A stretch of 64,000 nt of DNA from QHXW01 sp035280425. GTDB taxonomy: Bacteria; Acidobacteriota; Terriglobia; Bryobacterales; Bryobacteraceae. The notes below the pieces were generated by a model. The model was not told the DNA's origin. It ran no database searches and saw nothing but the letters and a program-made list of their open reading frames with translations. Where the stretch lies: the NCBI GenBank assembly GCA_035280425.1, contig DATEFW010000025.1, forward strand, positions 1 through 64,000. The letters are read 5' to 3'. A program made the position numbers and the translations under genes. The number at the start of each line of letters is the position of its first letter. Position 1 is the stretch's first letter. Below, piece by piece: positions 51,204-61,400 of this stretch.

Positions 51204-53134
51204 AACAGACAGGCGTTCGGGCTCTCCTGCTGTCCGAAACGGAGAGTGCTTTCCGCCCGCGGCTTGTCGTCAATCTGATGTGTGCGAGCCAGGAACAGCA
51301 GGCTATTCATGATACGCGGCATGTGACAGTTCACGCACCGGCTACCTTCCGATGATGCGCGGTGGTGGGTGTGCCGCTCCAGATGAGCAGAATAACCGGC
51401 ATGGCACTGCAGGCACATTTGATCCGAATCGGTGCGGAACTTGAGAGATGTTGGGTTGTCCGGCGCATCCTGCGGATGCGGGTCGTGGCAGTTGCCGCAG
51501 TGAACCTCGCCGCGCCGGTAACAAGCTGACCGCATCAGGGCTTCCACGATGAACGTCGTTTCCCGAAAGCGGCCGTCTTTATAGAACGCCCTTCCCGAAA
51601 ATTCCGCGAGAGGCCGCTCTTTATATCGAGCGACAAAAGACTCTGCGCTGCTCGAATAATTCCATTCGCCGTGACGCCCCTGTTCGCGCACCGCTGATTG
51701 CATATGGCACTGCGCGCAAATCGCCACATACGCGCGGTGATCCAGCTTTGGGAAATCAACGGGCGGATCGGATGCCCGCTTGGGGTACGGTTTCCCTTCC
51801 GTCATGGCCGACACGTGATCCGCCGAAGGGCCGTGGCACATCTCGCAATTAATGCCGGGCTCCCGAAACGCCATATCTTGCGGCTCATTCGATCCGGGAT
51901 CGGATGCGAGCTGGCTGGTGTGACACGGCGCGCAATTGAGCTGGTAGTTGGTTGCGCGGCTCATATGATAAAAACCGTTCACGTTGGTCCGCTCCGAGCC
52001 CGGCGGATCGATGACCTTCCAATAATTGAGCCACTTGTTTTCGAGCTTGTTGTACTGAAGGGGAAACACCTGAATCCGCCCGTCAGCGAGCCGCGTAGCG
52101 TACGCTTGCTGCCACTTGGATCCGATCGTGTAATCCACTCTATATTTTTGCAGGTCACCTTCGAGGCCCTTGGCGCCCAGATAGTGGCGGCCGTTCTCGA
52201 TCCACATCCACGCTTCCGGTTTTCCGTCGTCGCCGTGAAAACTTAGGTGATTGCCGAAGCGTCCGATCACATTCTCTGGATCGTAAGCGCGAAACATCCG
52301 CGCCATACCCGTCCGCTGCCACGCGGCGTGGATCGCGGCGTGGCATTTGCGGCAGGATTCTGACCCGGCATAATGACCCGCACCAGGCGCTCTTCCGGAC
52401 GGCGAGAAGTTTTCTGAAGGGACTTGCCGGCTCGCGCCCCCACCGGTTTGGTTTAAGCTCTTCTCGGCGATCGCCAGCAGGCGCGCGGTCTCGCGATCGC
52501 CTGGGTCTTGTCTCTGCGCTCGTCGGAGTTGCATCACGGCTTCATGCCACAGCGTTTCTCGTGCAGCATCGGATGCCGACAGCGCTTCTTCGGAAGCGGC
52601 TCGACCCAGTACAAAATAGCTGGACGCCCTCAATCGCCTTTCGACGTCCGGCCATTCCGCTTCGCCAATCGCCGCAGGGCGATTGAAACGGTCGAGGCAC
52701 TCGAGCGCCAGCCGCGCGCTTTCCTTGGCTTCGCGCAACTGTTTTTCCTTCCCTTCGACGTCTGCCAGCGGCACCAGCAGCAATGGATTTTCCGGAAGCA
52801 GGCGAAGCGACTGGTTTCCGTAAAGGATCGCCGCCGGGTAGTCGTTGAGATCGATACTCGCCTTCGATGCAATTTCGTATACCGTCGCCAGCAGCCATGA
52901 CTTGGGCCATCGATTTAGAAAATCTTCCGCGAGCACCCGCCGCTTCCCCGGCTGTTTCTCCCTGTAGAGCTTCACGAAGGCTGCACGCTCGCGGCGGTCG
53001 CGAATCTGGTCCAGAATCGTAAGCGGCCGGCTTTCCCGCGGCATGACCGCCACGTCGATATCCTGCGCCGCGAGAATGGCGGCCAACACAGTAATCCAGA
53101 GCGGCGTGAACCGCATCAGAGGTGAGCCCGTCAA
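51149..53134 (-). CDS. Octahaem cytochrome c with N-terminal TPR region
   Basis: This protein of about 660 residues has eight CxxCH sites: CRKCH, CAPCH, CEMCH, CAQCH, CGNCH, CLQCH, CVNCH and CLLCH. The haem region starts near residue 250. The N-terminal ~230 residues are TPR-like helices. The frame opens at TTG 53134, but ATG 53116 (MRFTPLWITVLAAILAAQ) gives a better signal peptide. It is the first gene of an operon with the heptahaem cytochrome and the TPR protein, suggesting an extracytoplasmic electron-transfer complex. No known octahaem reductase motif (for example a lysine-ligated CxxCK) is seen. Confidence 0.87.
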   Translation of the reverse strand: MTGSPLMRFTPLWITVLAAILAAQDIDVAVMPRESRPLTILDQIRDRRERAAFVKLYREKQPGKRRVLAEDFLNRWPKSWLLATVYEIASKASIDLNDYPAAILYGNQSLRLLPENPLLLVPLADVEGKEKQLREAKESARLALECLDRFNRPAAIGEAEWPDVERRLRASSYFVLGRAASEEALSASDAARETLWHEAVMQLRRAQRQDPGDRETARLLAIAEKSLNQTGGGASRQVPSENFSPSGRAPGAGHYAGSESCRKCHAAIHAAWQRTGMARMFRAYDPENVIGRFGNHLSFHGDDGKPEAWMWIENGRHYLGAKGLEGDLQKYRVDYTIGSKWQQAYATRLADGRIQVFPLQYNKLENKWLNYWKVIDPPGSERTNVNGFYHMSRATNYQLNCAPCHTSQLASDPGSNEPQDMAFREPGINCEMCHGPSADHVSAMTEGKPYPKRASDPPVDFPKLDHRAYVAICAQCHMQSAVREQGRHGEWNYSSSAESFVARYKERPLAEFSGRAFYKDGRFRETTFIVEALMRSACYRRGEVHCGNCHDPHPQDAPDNPTSLKFRTDSDQMCLQCHAGYSAHLERHTHHRASSEGSRCVNCHMPRIMNSLLFLARTHQIDDKPRAESTLRFGQQESPNACLLCHREKDAPWVAQQLQSW

Positions 53135-53143
53135 CTGCTACGC

Positions 53144-53150
53144 TATTATA
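53144..53150. promoter_or_regulatory. Overlapping divergent -10 boxes
   Basis: CTATTATA contains a plus-strand TATTAT (53144-53149) and a minus-strand TATAAT (53145-53150) between the divergent cytochrome operon and the TPR gene. No good -35 is visible on either side. Use of one promoter should block the other. Confidence 0.4.
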
Positions 53151-53154
53151 CGCG

Positions 53155-54213
53155 GTGATCGCCCGCCGCATTCCGAGCATGCGAGCCCAGTTGGCTGTTC
53201 TCCTGGTTTGCCCATCCGCGCTGCTCTCGGCCCCTGCGCAACCGTGCGCCGGTATCGAGGTTCAGCTCGCGCAAGCCCGGCAGGCGATTTCGCAGAAAAA
53301 CGCAGACGACGCCGGCCGGATTCTGTCACCGCTGCTCGCTTCCCATCCCGGTTGTCCCGAGCTTCTATTGAGCCTCGCGCGCGTGCGAGGAGTCGAGGGC
53401 GATGTGGCGGTGGCGAACGATTTGTTCGTTCGTTACACGGCGCTCGCACCGAAAGATGCGTCCGGGTATTACTACTTTGCCCGATTCCTGTTCAACACCG
53501 GAGCCTTCGATCGCGCTGCCGAAGTGACGGAACAGGCTGTTTCGCTCGACCCGAGGTATGCGGCTGCTCTGGTTCTGAAAGGAAAGCTGTTGGGCATGCG
53601 CGGGGAAACTGCGGCAGCCGAGCAGACGTTACGGCAGGCCTGCACGCTCGATCCCTCCGATGCCGTCGCCCATTTCGAGCTGGGGTCGGTTTACGACACG
53701 GCCAAGCGAAATCGCGAGGCCGTCGAACAATTCGAAAAAGTCGTCGCCATCAATCCGCAGGATCCGGGTGCCTGGGACTACCTCGCGCTGAATCTTGAGC
53801 CGCTCGGCGAAATCGATCGCGCAGCGAAAGCGTATCAGCAGGGGCTGGCGGTCAACCAAGGTCCGGGCAAGGATTCATTCCTGGATTACAATTACGGCCG
53901 CTTTCTCGCGAAGCAAAACCGGCTCGAAGAAAGTATCAAGCACCTGGATCGCGCGGTAATGGTGGCGCCTGAGATGCGTGCTGTCCGCTACGAGCGAGCC
54001 AAGGTCAACTTTCGGCTGCATCATTATCGAGAGGCCAGCGCCGATGCGGAAAAAGCGCTCCAGCTCGCGGATCCGGCCGGGATCATCATTGACCTCCAGG
54101 TTTACTATCTGCTCGAGTCGATCTACCGCCGCCTGGGCGAAACCGGACTGGCAGACAAATATGCCGCGCTCAGCCGCAATACTCCGGTGCCGGCGCGCAA
54201 ACAAAGACAGTAA
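53155..54213 (+). CDS. Exported TPR protein divergent from the cytochrome operon
   Basis: This protein of about 352 residues has an N-terminal signal (RAQLAVLLVCPSALLSAPAQ) and TPR repeats over most of its length, such as AHFELGSVYDTAKRNREAVEQFEKV. The start could be GTG 53155, which lies 5 nt after a -10 box, or ATG 53179. A frame extension to 53122 is unlikely because it would overlap the divergent gene. Function is probably assembly or scaffolding related to the neighbouring cytochromes, inferred from position only. Confidence 0.78.
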   Translation: MIARRIPSMRAQLAVLLVCPSALLSAPAQPCAGIEVQLAQARQAISQKNADDAGRILSPLLASHPGCPELLLSLARVRGVEGDVAVANDLFVRYTALAPKDASGYYYFARFLFNTGAFDRAAEVTEQAVSLDPRYAAALVLKGKLLGMRGETAAAEQTLRQACTLDPSDAVAHFELGSVYDTAKRNREAVEQFEKVVAINPQDPGAWDYLALNLEPLGEIDRAAKAYQQGLAVNQGPGKDSFLDYNYGRFLAKQNRLEESIKHLDRAVMVAPEMRAVRYERAKVNFRLHHYREASADAEKALQLADPAGIIIDLQVYYLLESIYRRLGETGLADKYAALSRNTPVPARKQRQ

Positions 54214-54220
54214 ATCGGGC

Positions 54221-55453
54221 TTAGTCTCTCAGGTCACAACTCGAGCCCGGTTCCTCCGGCGTCAAGTAAACTCCCTGCCGGACTTTCGCTGGCGCCACAA
54301 AACGGTTGGCCAGATGCGGAATGTGCTCGAGAAATATCTTCTCTTGGCCGAGCGCGATGTGATTGAACAGCACCAGATGCTGATGGATCTGCCCCATGTC
54401 TCCCACGTGCGGAATCACCGGCAAGGCGAATTTTCGCGCCATAAGGCTCACCGTGAGGAATTCGCTGACGCCTGCCAGCCGCGTGCAATCGGCCTGAACG
54501 AACGAGAGCGCCCGTGCCTGCATGAATCCTTTGAACAAAACCCGGTTGGGCACGTGCTCGCCCAGCGCGATCTTCACGGGTGAGATCGCTTCCGCGATCC
54601 GCTGGTGCCCAAAAATGTCATCGGGATGTGTCGGTTCTTCAATCCAGTACGGAGACATCGCCGCCAGCGATTTCCCCATCTCGATCGCCTTCGCCACCGT
54701 CCACTGCTGGTTGACGTCGAGCATGATCAGCATCTCGGGCCCGAGCGCGTCACGAAGCAAATTCGCCCGGCGTAAATCCCGTTGTTCATCTTGAGAGCCC
54801 ACCTTGAGCTTGACAGCCCGAAAGCCTTGCTCTCGCGCACGGCGGGCAGACTCCAAAATCTTGCGATCGTCGAATTGGAACCAGCCGATCGAAGTGTCAT
54901 AGCCAGGGTATCCATCCTTCAGGAGAGACATTCGGGCCGGACGCGACCCCACTTCCTCCTGCACTAGCGCTCGCGCTTCGCGAGCGTCCAGCACGTCTTC
55001 CACGTAGCTGAGATCGAGCAGCCGGACTACCTCCTCGGTGGAAAGGTCGAGCAGCAGCTTCCATAGCGGCACGCCGCGAGCCTTCGCCCAGAAATCAAAA
55101 CAGGCGTTGGTCAGTGAGGCAAGCGCGAGGTGCGTCACGCCCTTGTGCGGTCCGAGCCAGCGGAGTTGCGGGTGATCCGCCAGGCCTCGGAGTACGCTGC
55201 CGAAATCCGCCATTAGTGCTTCAATTTCAGATCCGATCAGTTGCTCCCCGAACAGCCTGACGGCGTCGCAAACCAGTTCGTTGCCCGTTCCAAGCGTGAG
55301 TGCGATGCCGGTTCCGCGGATGTGCTCACCCGAAAGTTCCGTGACCGCGAAGGCATATTCGGCGCCGGTATGGATGGAATCGGAGCCGGCGCCGCCCTCC
55401 AGCGGAAATCGTACGTCTCGTGCGTTCAGCTTTATTATTCTGTCCGAAACCAT
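54221..55453 (-). CDS. L-fuconate dehydratase-type enolase superfamily enzyme
   Basis: This 410-residue protein belongs to the mandelate racemase/enolase superfamily. It has WLGPHKGVTHLALASLTNACFDFWAKARGVPLWKLL, the KLKVG lysine, metal ligands in LDVNQQW, IEEPTHPDD and GEH, and the catalytic His in IPHVGDMGQ. The pattern follows L-fuconate dehydratases, which convert L-fuconate to 2-keto-3-deoxy-L-fuconate. I start it at ATG 55453, where AGGAGG lies 11 nt upstream, avoiding overlap with the SDR gene. It is the last gene of a four-gene sugar operon. Confidence 0.82.
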   Translation of the reverse strand: MVSDRIIKLNARDVRFPLEGGAGSDSIHTGAEYAFAVTELSGEHIRGTGIALTLGTGNELVCDAVRLFGEQLIGSEIEALMADFGSVLRGLADHPQLRWLGPHKGVTHLALASLTNACFDFWAKARGVPLWKLLLDLSTEEVVRLLDLSYVEDVLDAREARALVQEEVGSRPARMSLLKDGYPGYDTSIGWFQFDDRKILESARRAREQGFRAVKLKVGSQDEQRDLRRANLLRDALGPEMLIMLDVNQQWTVAKAIEMGKSLAAMSPYWIEEPTHPDDIFGHQRIAEAISPVKIALGEHVPNRVLFKGFMQARALSFVQADCTRLAGVSEFLTVSLMARKFALPVIPHVGDMGQIHQHLVLFNHIALGQEKIFLEHIPHLANRFVAPAKVRQGVYLTPEEPGSSCDLRD

Positions 55454-55473
55454 TGCGCGCGATTCCTCCTGCG

Positions 55474-56238
55474 TTAGCGGCGATACCCGAGTTCCGCGCC
55501 CCCGCTGACTGGCAGAATGCATCCCGTGATGAATCGTGCGCGCTCAGAGAGCAGAAATACGGCGGCATCGGCGACAACGTCCGGCTGCGGACAATAGCCA
55601 AGCAGATGGATTTCATCCAGATACTTGCGGATCTCATCCGCGTTTTCCTGCTCGCCGCACCACTTTTCGAGCATCGGCGTCCACACACCCGCCGGACAGA
55701 TCGCGTTGACCCTGACGCCGAGCGGCGCGTAATCCAGAGCCATCGCTTTCGTGAGCGCGTTCATGCCGCCTTTGGTCGCCACATATGCCGCGTGATCCTT
55801 CTGCCCCATAATTCCCACCATGCTGGCTGTGTTCAGGATGCTGCCGCGCGATCGCGCCAGCGCATCGAGGGCGTACCGGCAGGTCCAGTAAACACTTTTC
55901 AGGTTCACATTCAGCAACTGATCCCATTCCTCCTCGGTGGTCCGATGCAGCGGTTTGCTTGGATGAGCGATGCCGGCGTTATTGTGCACGGCGTCCAGGC
56001 GTCCGTAATGCTTCAGCGTTTCCCGAATGCTCTGCTCCACCTGCTCGCCGTTCGCGACATCGCATTCCACCGCTAATGCACCCGCCAATTCCGCGACGGT
56101 TTCCTGCGCTCGCGCCACATCCCGGTCTGCAATCACAACCCTGGCTCCCTCGCGGCTGTAAGCCAGCGCGCAAGCGCGACCGATGCCCTGCGCGCCTCCT
56201 GTAACCAGAATGACTTTACCTGAGAGCTCACCCGGCAT
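55474..56238 (-). CDS. Short-chain dehydrogenase/reductase
   Basis: This 254-residue classical SDR has the cofactor loop VTGGAQGIGRACA, NNAGIAHPS, the Ser in NTASMVG and the catalytic YVATK. It starts inside the end of the binding-protein gene (11-bp overlap) and ends 20 bp before the dehydratase gene. In this context it may oxidise a sugar (for example L-fucose to a lactone or a later keto intermediate), which is inference from the neighbour. Confidence 0.88.
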   Translation of the reverse strand: MPGELSGKVILVTGGAQGIGRACALAYSREGARVVIADRDVARAQETVAELAGALAVECDVANGEQVEQSIRETLKHYGRLDAVHNNAGIAHPSKPLHRTTEEEWDQLLNVNLKSVYWTCRYALDALARSRGSILNTASMVGIMGQKDHAAYVATKGGMNALTKAMALDYAPLGVRVNAICPAGVWTPMLEKWCGEQENADEIRKYLDEIHLLGYCPQPDVVADAAVFLLSERARFITGCILPVSGGAELGYRR

Positions 56239-57385
56239 GCCGGCGTGCGCATTGAGAAATGCGCTCCTCCATCTCCTCCAGGCTTTCTTCTACGCTCTGG
56301 CGGCCCGTGAATGCCGCCTGGACCGACCGCCAGAGAATATCTTCGATTTCCGGGAAAAAGCTCAATTTGGGCGGGAACAGTACATGGCGCTTGATGACGT
56401 CATCCAGGATGGTCAAACGTTCAGCCGACGGACCGCTCGTCCGTTGTTGAATGCGCGCCATGACACTCCCGCGCACCGGTACGGATCCTCGTTCCGCTTC
56501 CGAAATCTGGCGCTCGGGTGAAGTCAAGAACCGGAGCAGTTCCACAGCCTCAGGCTTTTGAGAGCCCGCTTTTGTCAGCGCGAATGTATGGCAGCCGCCG
56601 TAAGCGAGTGATTTACCCGCCGGGCCTGCGGGCAATCGTGCGACAGAAAATCTGCCGGCAATCGATGACAGAATTGGATCCAGATACGCACCGTAGTACC
56701 CTGGCCAGTCGCACACCATGGCGCACTTCCCGGAACGGAAGAAGGTATGCGCTTCGTCATAATGCCATGCCGGTAATGCGGGTGGGACGAGCCCGTCGCG
56801 ATAGAGTTCCATCAGGAATTTCAGCGCCCACCTACCTGGATCATTGCGCAGCTTCGGAGCCAGCGATTCCGGAAACAACCGGGCTCCGGCAGACTCGGCA
56901 AGTTCATAGAAAGTTCCAAACAGTCCTGAATCCCGTCCGGTAAAGACGAATCCCCAGGTGTCCGGCGGGCGGTTGACGGCGCGCGCGAGATCGCGCAGTT
57001 CGTCCCACGTCGCGGGCGCACGGGGCAACAAATCGGTGCGATAGTGCAGCAGCTTGACATCGACGTTTCGTGGAATTCCGTAAAGCTGGCCGCGGATTGT
57101 TGCCAGGTCGATTACAGCCGGATAAAAGTCGCCGGCATTTTCGACGGCTGTGGTCAATTCCAGCGGCGCCAGAAAACGGTTTTGCGAAGGCGCGTACTTT
57201 GTATGCGTACTGACCAGATCGTAGGGCGGCTGGTCAAAGCTCGCAAGGTGGGCGTTCAGCTCCGGGTGCGGCGCACGGAAGCCAATATCGACACCAATGC
57301 CGGTGTCGCGAGTGAAATCTGGAATCGTAGCGTAGGCGGGATCGTACATGCCTCCGGAAATGAGAGCGGCCGAAACAACTCTCAT
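56228..57385 (-). CDS. Family 1 extracellular solute-binding protein without a recognisable signal peptide
   Basis: This 385-residue protein has the sugar-binding-protein fold of ABC importers: PAPPYDLVSTHTKYAP-like hinge, ATWDELRDLARAV, GGCHTFALTKAGSQKPEAVELLRFL. Unusually, the N-terminus (MRVVSAALISGG...) lacks a charged n-region plus hydrophobic core. The preceding gene stops 7 nt upstream, leaving no room for a longer start. No permease or ATPase genes are adjacent. It may bind a sugar in the cytoplasm, be exported otherwise, or be a relict. Confidence 0.78.
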   Translation of the reverse strand: MRVVSAALISGGMYDPAYATIPDFTRDTGIGVDIGFRAPHPELNAHLASFDQPPYDLVSTHTKYAPSQNRFLAPLELTTAVENAGDFYPAVIDLATIRGQLYGIPRNVDVKLLHYRTDLLPRAPATWDELRDLARAVNRPPDTWGFVFTGRDSGLFGTFYELAESAGARLFPESLAPKLRNDPGRWALKFLMELYRDGLVPPALPAWHYDEAHTFFRSGKCAMVCDWPGYYGAYLDPILSSIAGRFSVARLPAGPAGKSLAYGGCHTFALTKAGSQKPEAVELLRFLTSPERQISEAERGSVPVRGSVMARIQQRTSGPSAERLTILDDVIKRHVLFPPKLSFFPEIEDILWRSVQAAFTGRQSVEESLEEMEERISQCARRHAG

Positions 57386-57391
57386 GCCGGC

Positions 57392-58162
57392 TCAAACCCG
57401 CAGTACTTGGATCCCCAGGTCTTGAAATGGCGCAATCATCTCGTCGCTCGCGCCGGTATCGGTGAGGATCATGTTGACCTCGCGGATAGGGCAGACGAGG
57501 CACCGGGCAATTTTACCGAATTTAGTGTGATCAACAACCAAAATCCGTTGGCGGGCCTGCCGCGCCAGCGCCTGGTTGACCGCCGCCTCTTCCGTGTGCT
57601 GATCCGTTACTCCGTGTTCCGCATGTACGCCATTTGCGCCGAAGAAAAATTTATCGGTGAACAGGGTCCCTGCGAACTCAAGGGCCCGGGGACCTACTAA
57701 AGCGAACCAGCTCCCGCTCAGATATCCACCGGAAAGATGCACCCTGATACTCTCCTCCCGGCTGAGTTCCATGGCAACGTGGAGCGCATTCGTCACCACG
57801 GTCAGATTTTTCTTGCCGCGGAGTTCCCGGGCAATCTGGTTGCTTGTGGTGCCTGCCGAAATGCCGACCGTCGCTCCATCTTCGATCAACGACGCCGCGG
57901 CGGCTCCGATGCGGCGTTTCTCACGGGCCATTCTGTGAAGTTGTTCACGAAACCCGGGGTCGTCCAGAAACGGTTCGAAAGTGGGAGACTCGGCCAGCCG
58001 GACCGCGCCATGCTCCCGGCGCACAAAATTCTTGGCCTCCAGCGCGCGCAAATCGCGCCGGATGGTAGCCGGTGAGGCTCCTGTGCGGGCCGCGATCTCT
58101 TCCATCGGCGTCCATCGGTCGACAGCCAGCTCTTCGAGCAACTCCAGGCGGCGCCGCTCCAC
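57392..58162 (-). CDS. DeoR/GlpR-family transcriptional regulator
   Basis: This 256-residue repressor has the DeoR helix-turn-helix (LLEELAVDRWTPMEEIAARTGASPATIRRDLRALEAKNFVRREHGG-like). A C-terminal sugar-phosphate-binding domain follows (VGISAGTTSNQIARELRGK and the late VDHTKFGK). Such proteins repress sugar catabolic genes until a sugar phosphate binds. It is the first gene of the operon leading through the binding protein, SDR and dehydratase. Its likely operator is the palindrome at 58272-58291, 110 bp upstream. Confidence 0.88.
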   Translation of the reverse strand: MERRRLELLEELAVDRWTPMEEIAARTGASPATIRRDLRALEAKNFVRREHGAVRLAESPTFEPFLDDPGFREQLHRMAREKRRIGAAAASLIEDGATVGISAGTTSNQIARELRGKKNLTVVTNALHVAMELSREESIRVHLSGGYLSGSWFALVGPRALEFAGTLFTDKFFFGANGVHAEHGVTDQHTEEAAVNQALARQARQRILVVDHTKFGKIARCLVCPIREVNMILTDTGASDEMIAPFQDLGIQVLRV

Positions 58163-58466
58163 TTTGTCCGCCGTCCGGCGCGCGATTTGCGCTGCTTCGT
58201 TTTGTGGATTTTGCAGAATAAACTACTCTCTGGTTATCAATCTTAGCAGTTGGTGCGCCGCGCTCATGTCTATTTGATCATATGATCAAATTATTCTTGA
58301 CACTAGTACCAATCTGCTATATTCTCACCCAATACCGGGAGCCGGCTACAGGATCCGGGCGGAAGACTATTCACTCCGCGTTCGGGCCCGTTGACGGCTT
58401 TGGGTTTCACAAGGGCAAGTTAGTCCGGTTGTTTCATAACAAAATTTCGCCAGGGAGGAAGTCCCG
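58163..58466. other. Divergent control region between the DeoR and TonB-receptor genes
   Basis: These 304 bp hold no gene. They contain the 20-bp palindrome and the promoter annotated separately, and a GGGAGGAAG ribosome site just before the receptor ATG. Confidence 0.7.
58272..58323 (+). promoter_or_regulatory. Perfect 20-bp palindrome and promoter of the TonB receptor gene
   Basis: ATTTGATCATATGATCAAAT (58272-58291) is a perfect palindrome. TTGACA (58297-58302) follows 5 bp later, then TATATT (58318-58323) with a 15-bp spacer. It is a natural operator for the adjacent DeoR-type repressor. No second copy is seen in the window. Confidence 0.68.
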
Positions 58467-61400
58467 ATGACAACGTCGGTTTTCGCGAATTGCAGGTCTT
58501 CCCGGATTGGCGCTGCCAGTCTGATCATTTTCTGCTTACTTGCCCCTGCGGCTCTGCACGCCCAACTGTCTACCGCCACGGTGACGGGCATCGTCCGGGA
58601 CTCGACCGGCGCGATCGTTCCGCAGGCCTCCGTGGTCCTCAAAAACGCCGCGACCACCGCCGAACACCGCACTGTAACGAATTCAGCCGGTAATTATTCG
58701 TTTCTGAACATCACGCCAGGGCACTACACGCTCGAAACGAGCGCTCCGGGCTTTCGCACGAATAAGGTAGCCGAGTTCGAGCTACAGGTGAACCAGACGA
58801 TGACGCAGGATACGGTACTCGAGGTGGGCACCCTGGAGCAGGCCGTCCAGGTGGAGGCGACGGCAGAGGGAGTACAAAGCTCGACGGCAGAGCTCGGGGC
58901 GGTAGTCGCGGAAAAGCAGGTGGCGGATCTCCCCCTAAATGGTAGAAATTTCACGCAGTTGCTGACACTGACCCCGGGTGTCGCACCGGTCAGCGTATCT
59001 CAGAATTCCGGGGCAGGCAGTTTTGGAACCCCGACCACGGCGGGCGCGCAATACATCTTTCCGGCTATCAACGGCCAGACCAACCGCAGCAATTTCTTCC
59101 GTACCGATGGCATCAACAACCAGGGCTCGTTCCTGAGCACGTACGCCGTTCCGCCCATTATCGACACCATCCAGGAATTCAAGGTGAACGCGCACAACGA
59201 TCAGGCGGAGTTCGGCTCAACTTTAGGTGGCATCGTCAACGTGGCCACCAAATCAGGGACAAACGAACTACACGGGACGGCTTTTGAATATGTCCGGAAC
59301 GACGCGTTCGACGCGCGCAACACGTTCTTCGACCGCGTGCAGACGTTCCGGCAGAACGAATTCGGGTTCACAGTCGGCGGGCCGGTCTACATTCCCAAAC
59401 TGTACAATGGCCGCAATAAGACGTTCTTTTATGGCGGGTTCCAGGAGTTCCTGTATCGCAGTCCCGCCAACAGTTATTTCCGCGTGCCGACCGATGCCAA
59501 CTACAACGGCAATCTGAGCGATATTCCCGGGCAGATTTATAATCCGTTCACGACGAGGGAAGACCCGGCCCATCCCGGGCAGTTTATTCGCGACCCGTTC
59601 CCGAACAACCAGATCCCGCAGAGCTTGATCGATCAAGACCTGGTCGGTTTTGCAAAGGCCACGCTGCCTGCCGCCGGTCCGATCCTGAATGGCACGAACA
59701 ACGCCATCGATACGACGCCCTTTCATCAGAACCAGGAGGAGTATACGTTCCGCGTCGATCAGTCGATAGGCCAGAGTGACTTCGTCTGGTTCCGGTATTC
59801 AGCGGCAGCCCAGGACAACATTCAATCCGGAGGACGTCCCGCCCTCCTCAGCAAGACCGAACGGCCCGGCACCAACTACGGAACCAGTTGGGTGCATACT
59901 TTCAGCCCCACTTTGGTCCTGCAGGCTCAGTTCGGACATTCCAACGTCCAGGACAACGGTACAACGCGGTTCACTAACAAACCACCGGACATTGGGTTCA
60001 GCCCGAACTTCGCCGGGAACTTCATTGGCGGCGCCACCATCGTTCCGGCGCTGAATGTGGACGGTTTCTTCGGCGGCGGCGAAAGCAACGGCTTCAATCC
60101 CAATTTCGGCAATATTTGGGAGTGGCGGGGCAATGTCTCCAAAATCATCGGCAACCATACGATGAAATGGGGAGGAGAATGGGCGAGCAACACGTTCGAG
60201 TCGCTCTACAACAATGCCAACTCTACCTACTCGGCGCAGCAAACCGGCAACCCCGAGGATTCGTCACAACCGGGCAGCTCGCTGGCATCGTTCCTGCTGA
60301 ACGTTCCGGACAATGCCGGCCGCCGCAACGTGCACGAAACCACGCGGCTTGGCGGCGTGATGAGCTTCTACTTTCAGGATTCCTGGAAGCTCACCTCGAG
60401 ACTCACGGTTAATTATGGCATCAGGTACGATCGCACGTTCCAGCCCCCCTACGGCCTGCCGTCGACTGTCGGCCACAACGGCGGCATCGAAACGGGCGAG
60501 GTCAATTTCAATGACGGCACCTACGTGCTGCAAAAAGTCCCGCCGACCTGCGCCGAACGCGGCTTTGCTCCGTGCATTCCCGACCCGTCCGGAAAGCTGC
60601 CGGATCATGTGGTGGTCGATCCGCGAGGAAAGATCTATCACGATACGACGACAAACTGGGGGCCACGCCTAGGTCTGGCCTACCGGCTGGCGAATCGCAC
60701 GGCGATTCGAACTTCGTTCGGCATCTTCTACGACAATTGGGCCTCTGTGGTGCAGACCGCGCAGAATTACGAGGGCGCCTGGCCAGATATCGGCCAGCAA
60801 CTGGCCAACAATCTGAACAAACCGCTGCCAGGAGCGCCACTGCCGACCGTCAAAGGGCAGGATCCGTTCGCGGCGGGAGGCGCGGGACTTTTTCCTGCAC
60901 CCACCCCATTCAACCAGGTGCAGTGGTTTATGGATCCGTACGCGAAAAACCCGTATTCGATGCAGTGGAATTTCGGCGTTCAGCACCAGTTTACGGACAA
61001 CAACGTGTTGACCCTGAATTACGTTGGTTCCGGCTCCCGGCGGCTGAATGTGGGCGGCTATTACAATATCGCTTTGACTCCCGGACCGGGCGACCCGCAG
61101 ACGCGCGCGCTATATCCGTATATTTCGCCGACGTTCTATGACCGTTCGATTGGACGGGGCAGCTACAACGCCTTCCAGTTCCAGTACGAACGGCGCTATA
61201 CAAAGGGGTGGGCGTATCAGGTGGCGTACACATGGTCGAAGTCCATCGATATCGGCTCATCGGGCTGGTATGGTGTAGAAGGCCAGTCAGTTACTGATCC
61301 GTATCACGTCGATCGGGATCGCGGACCGTCGGGGTTTGACCTCACTCACGTCTTTTCGCTCAACATGGTCTATGACGTGCCAATCGGCAAAGGCAAGAGG

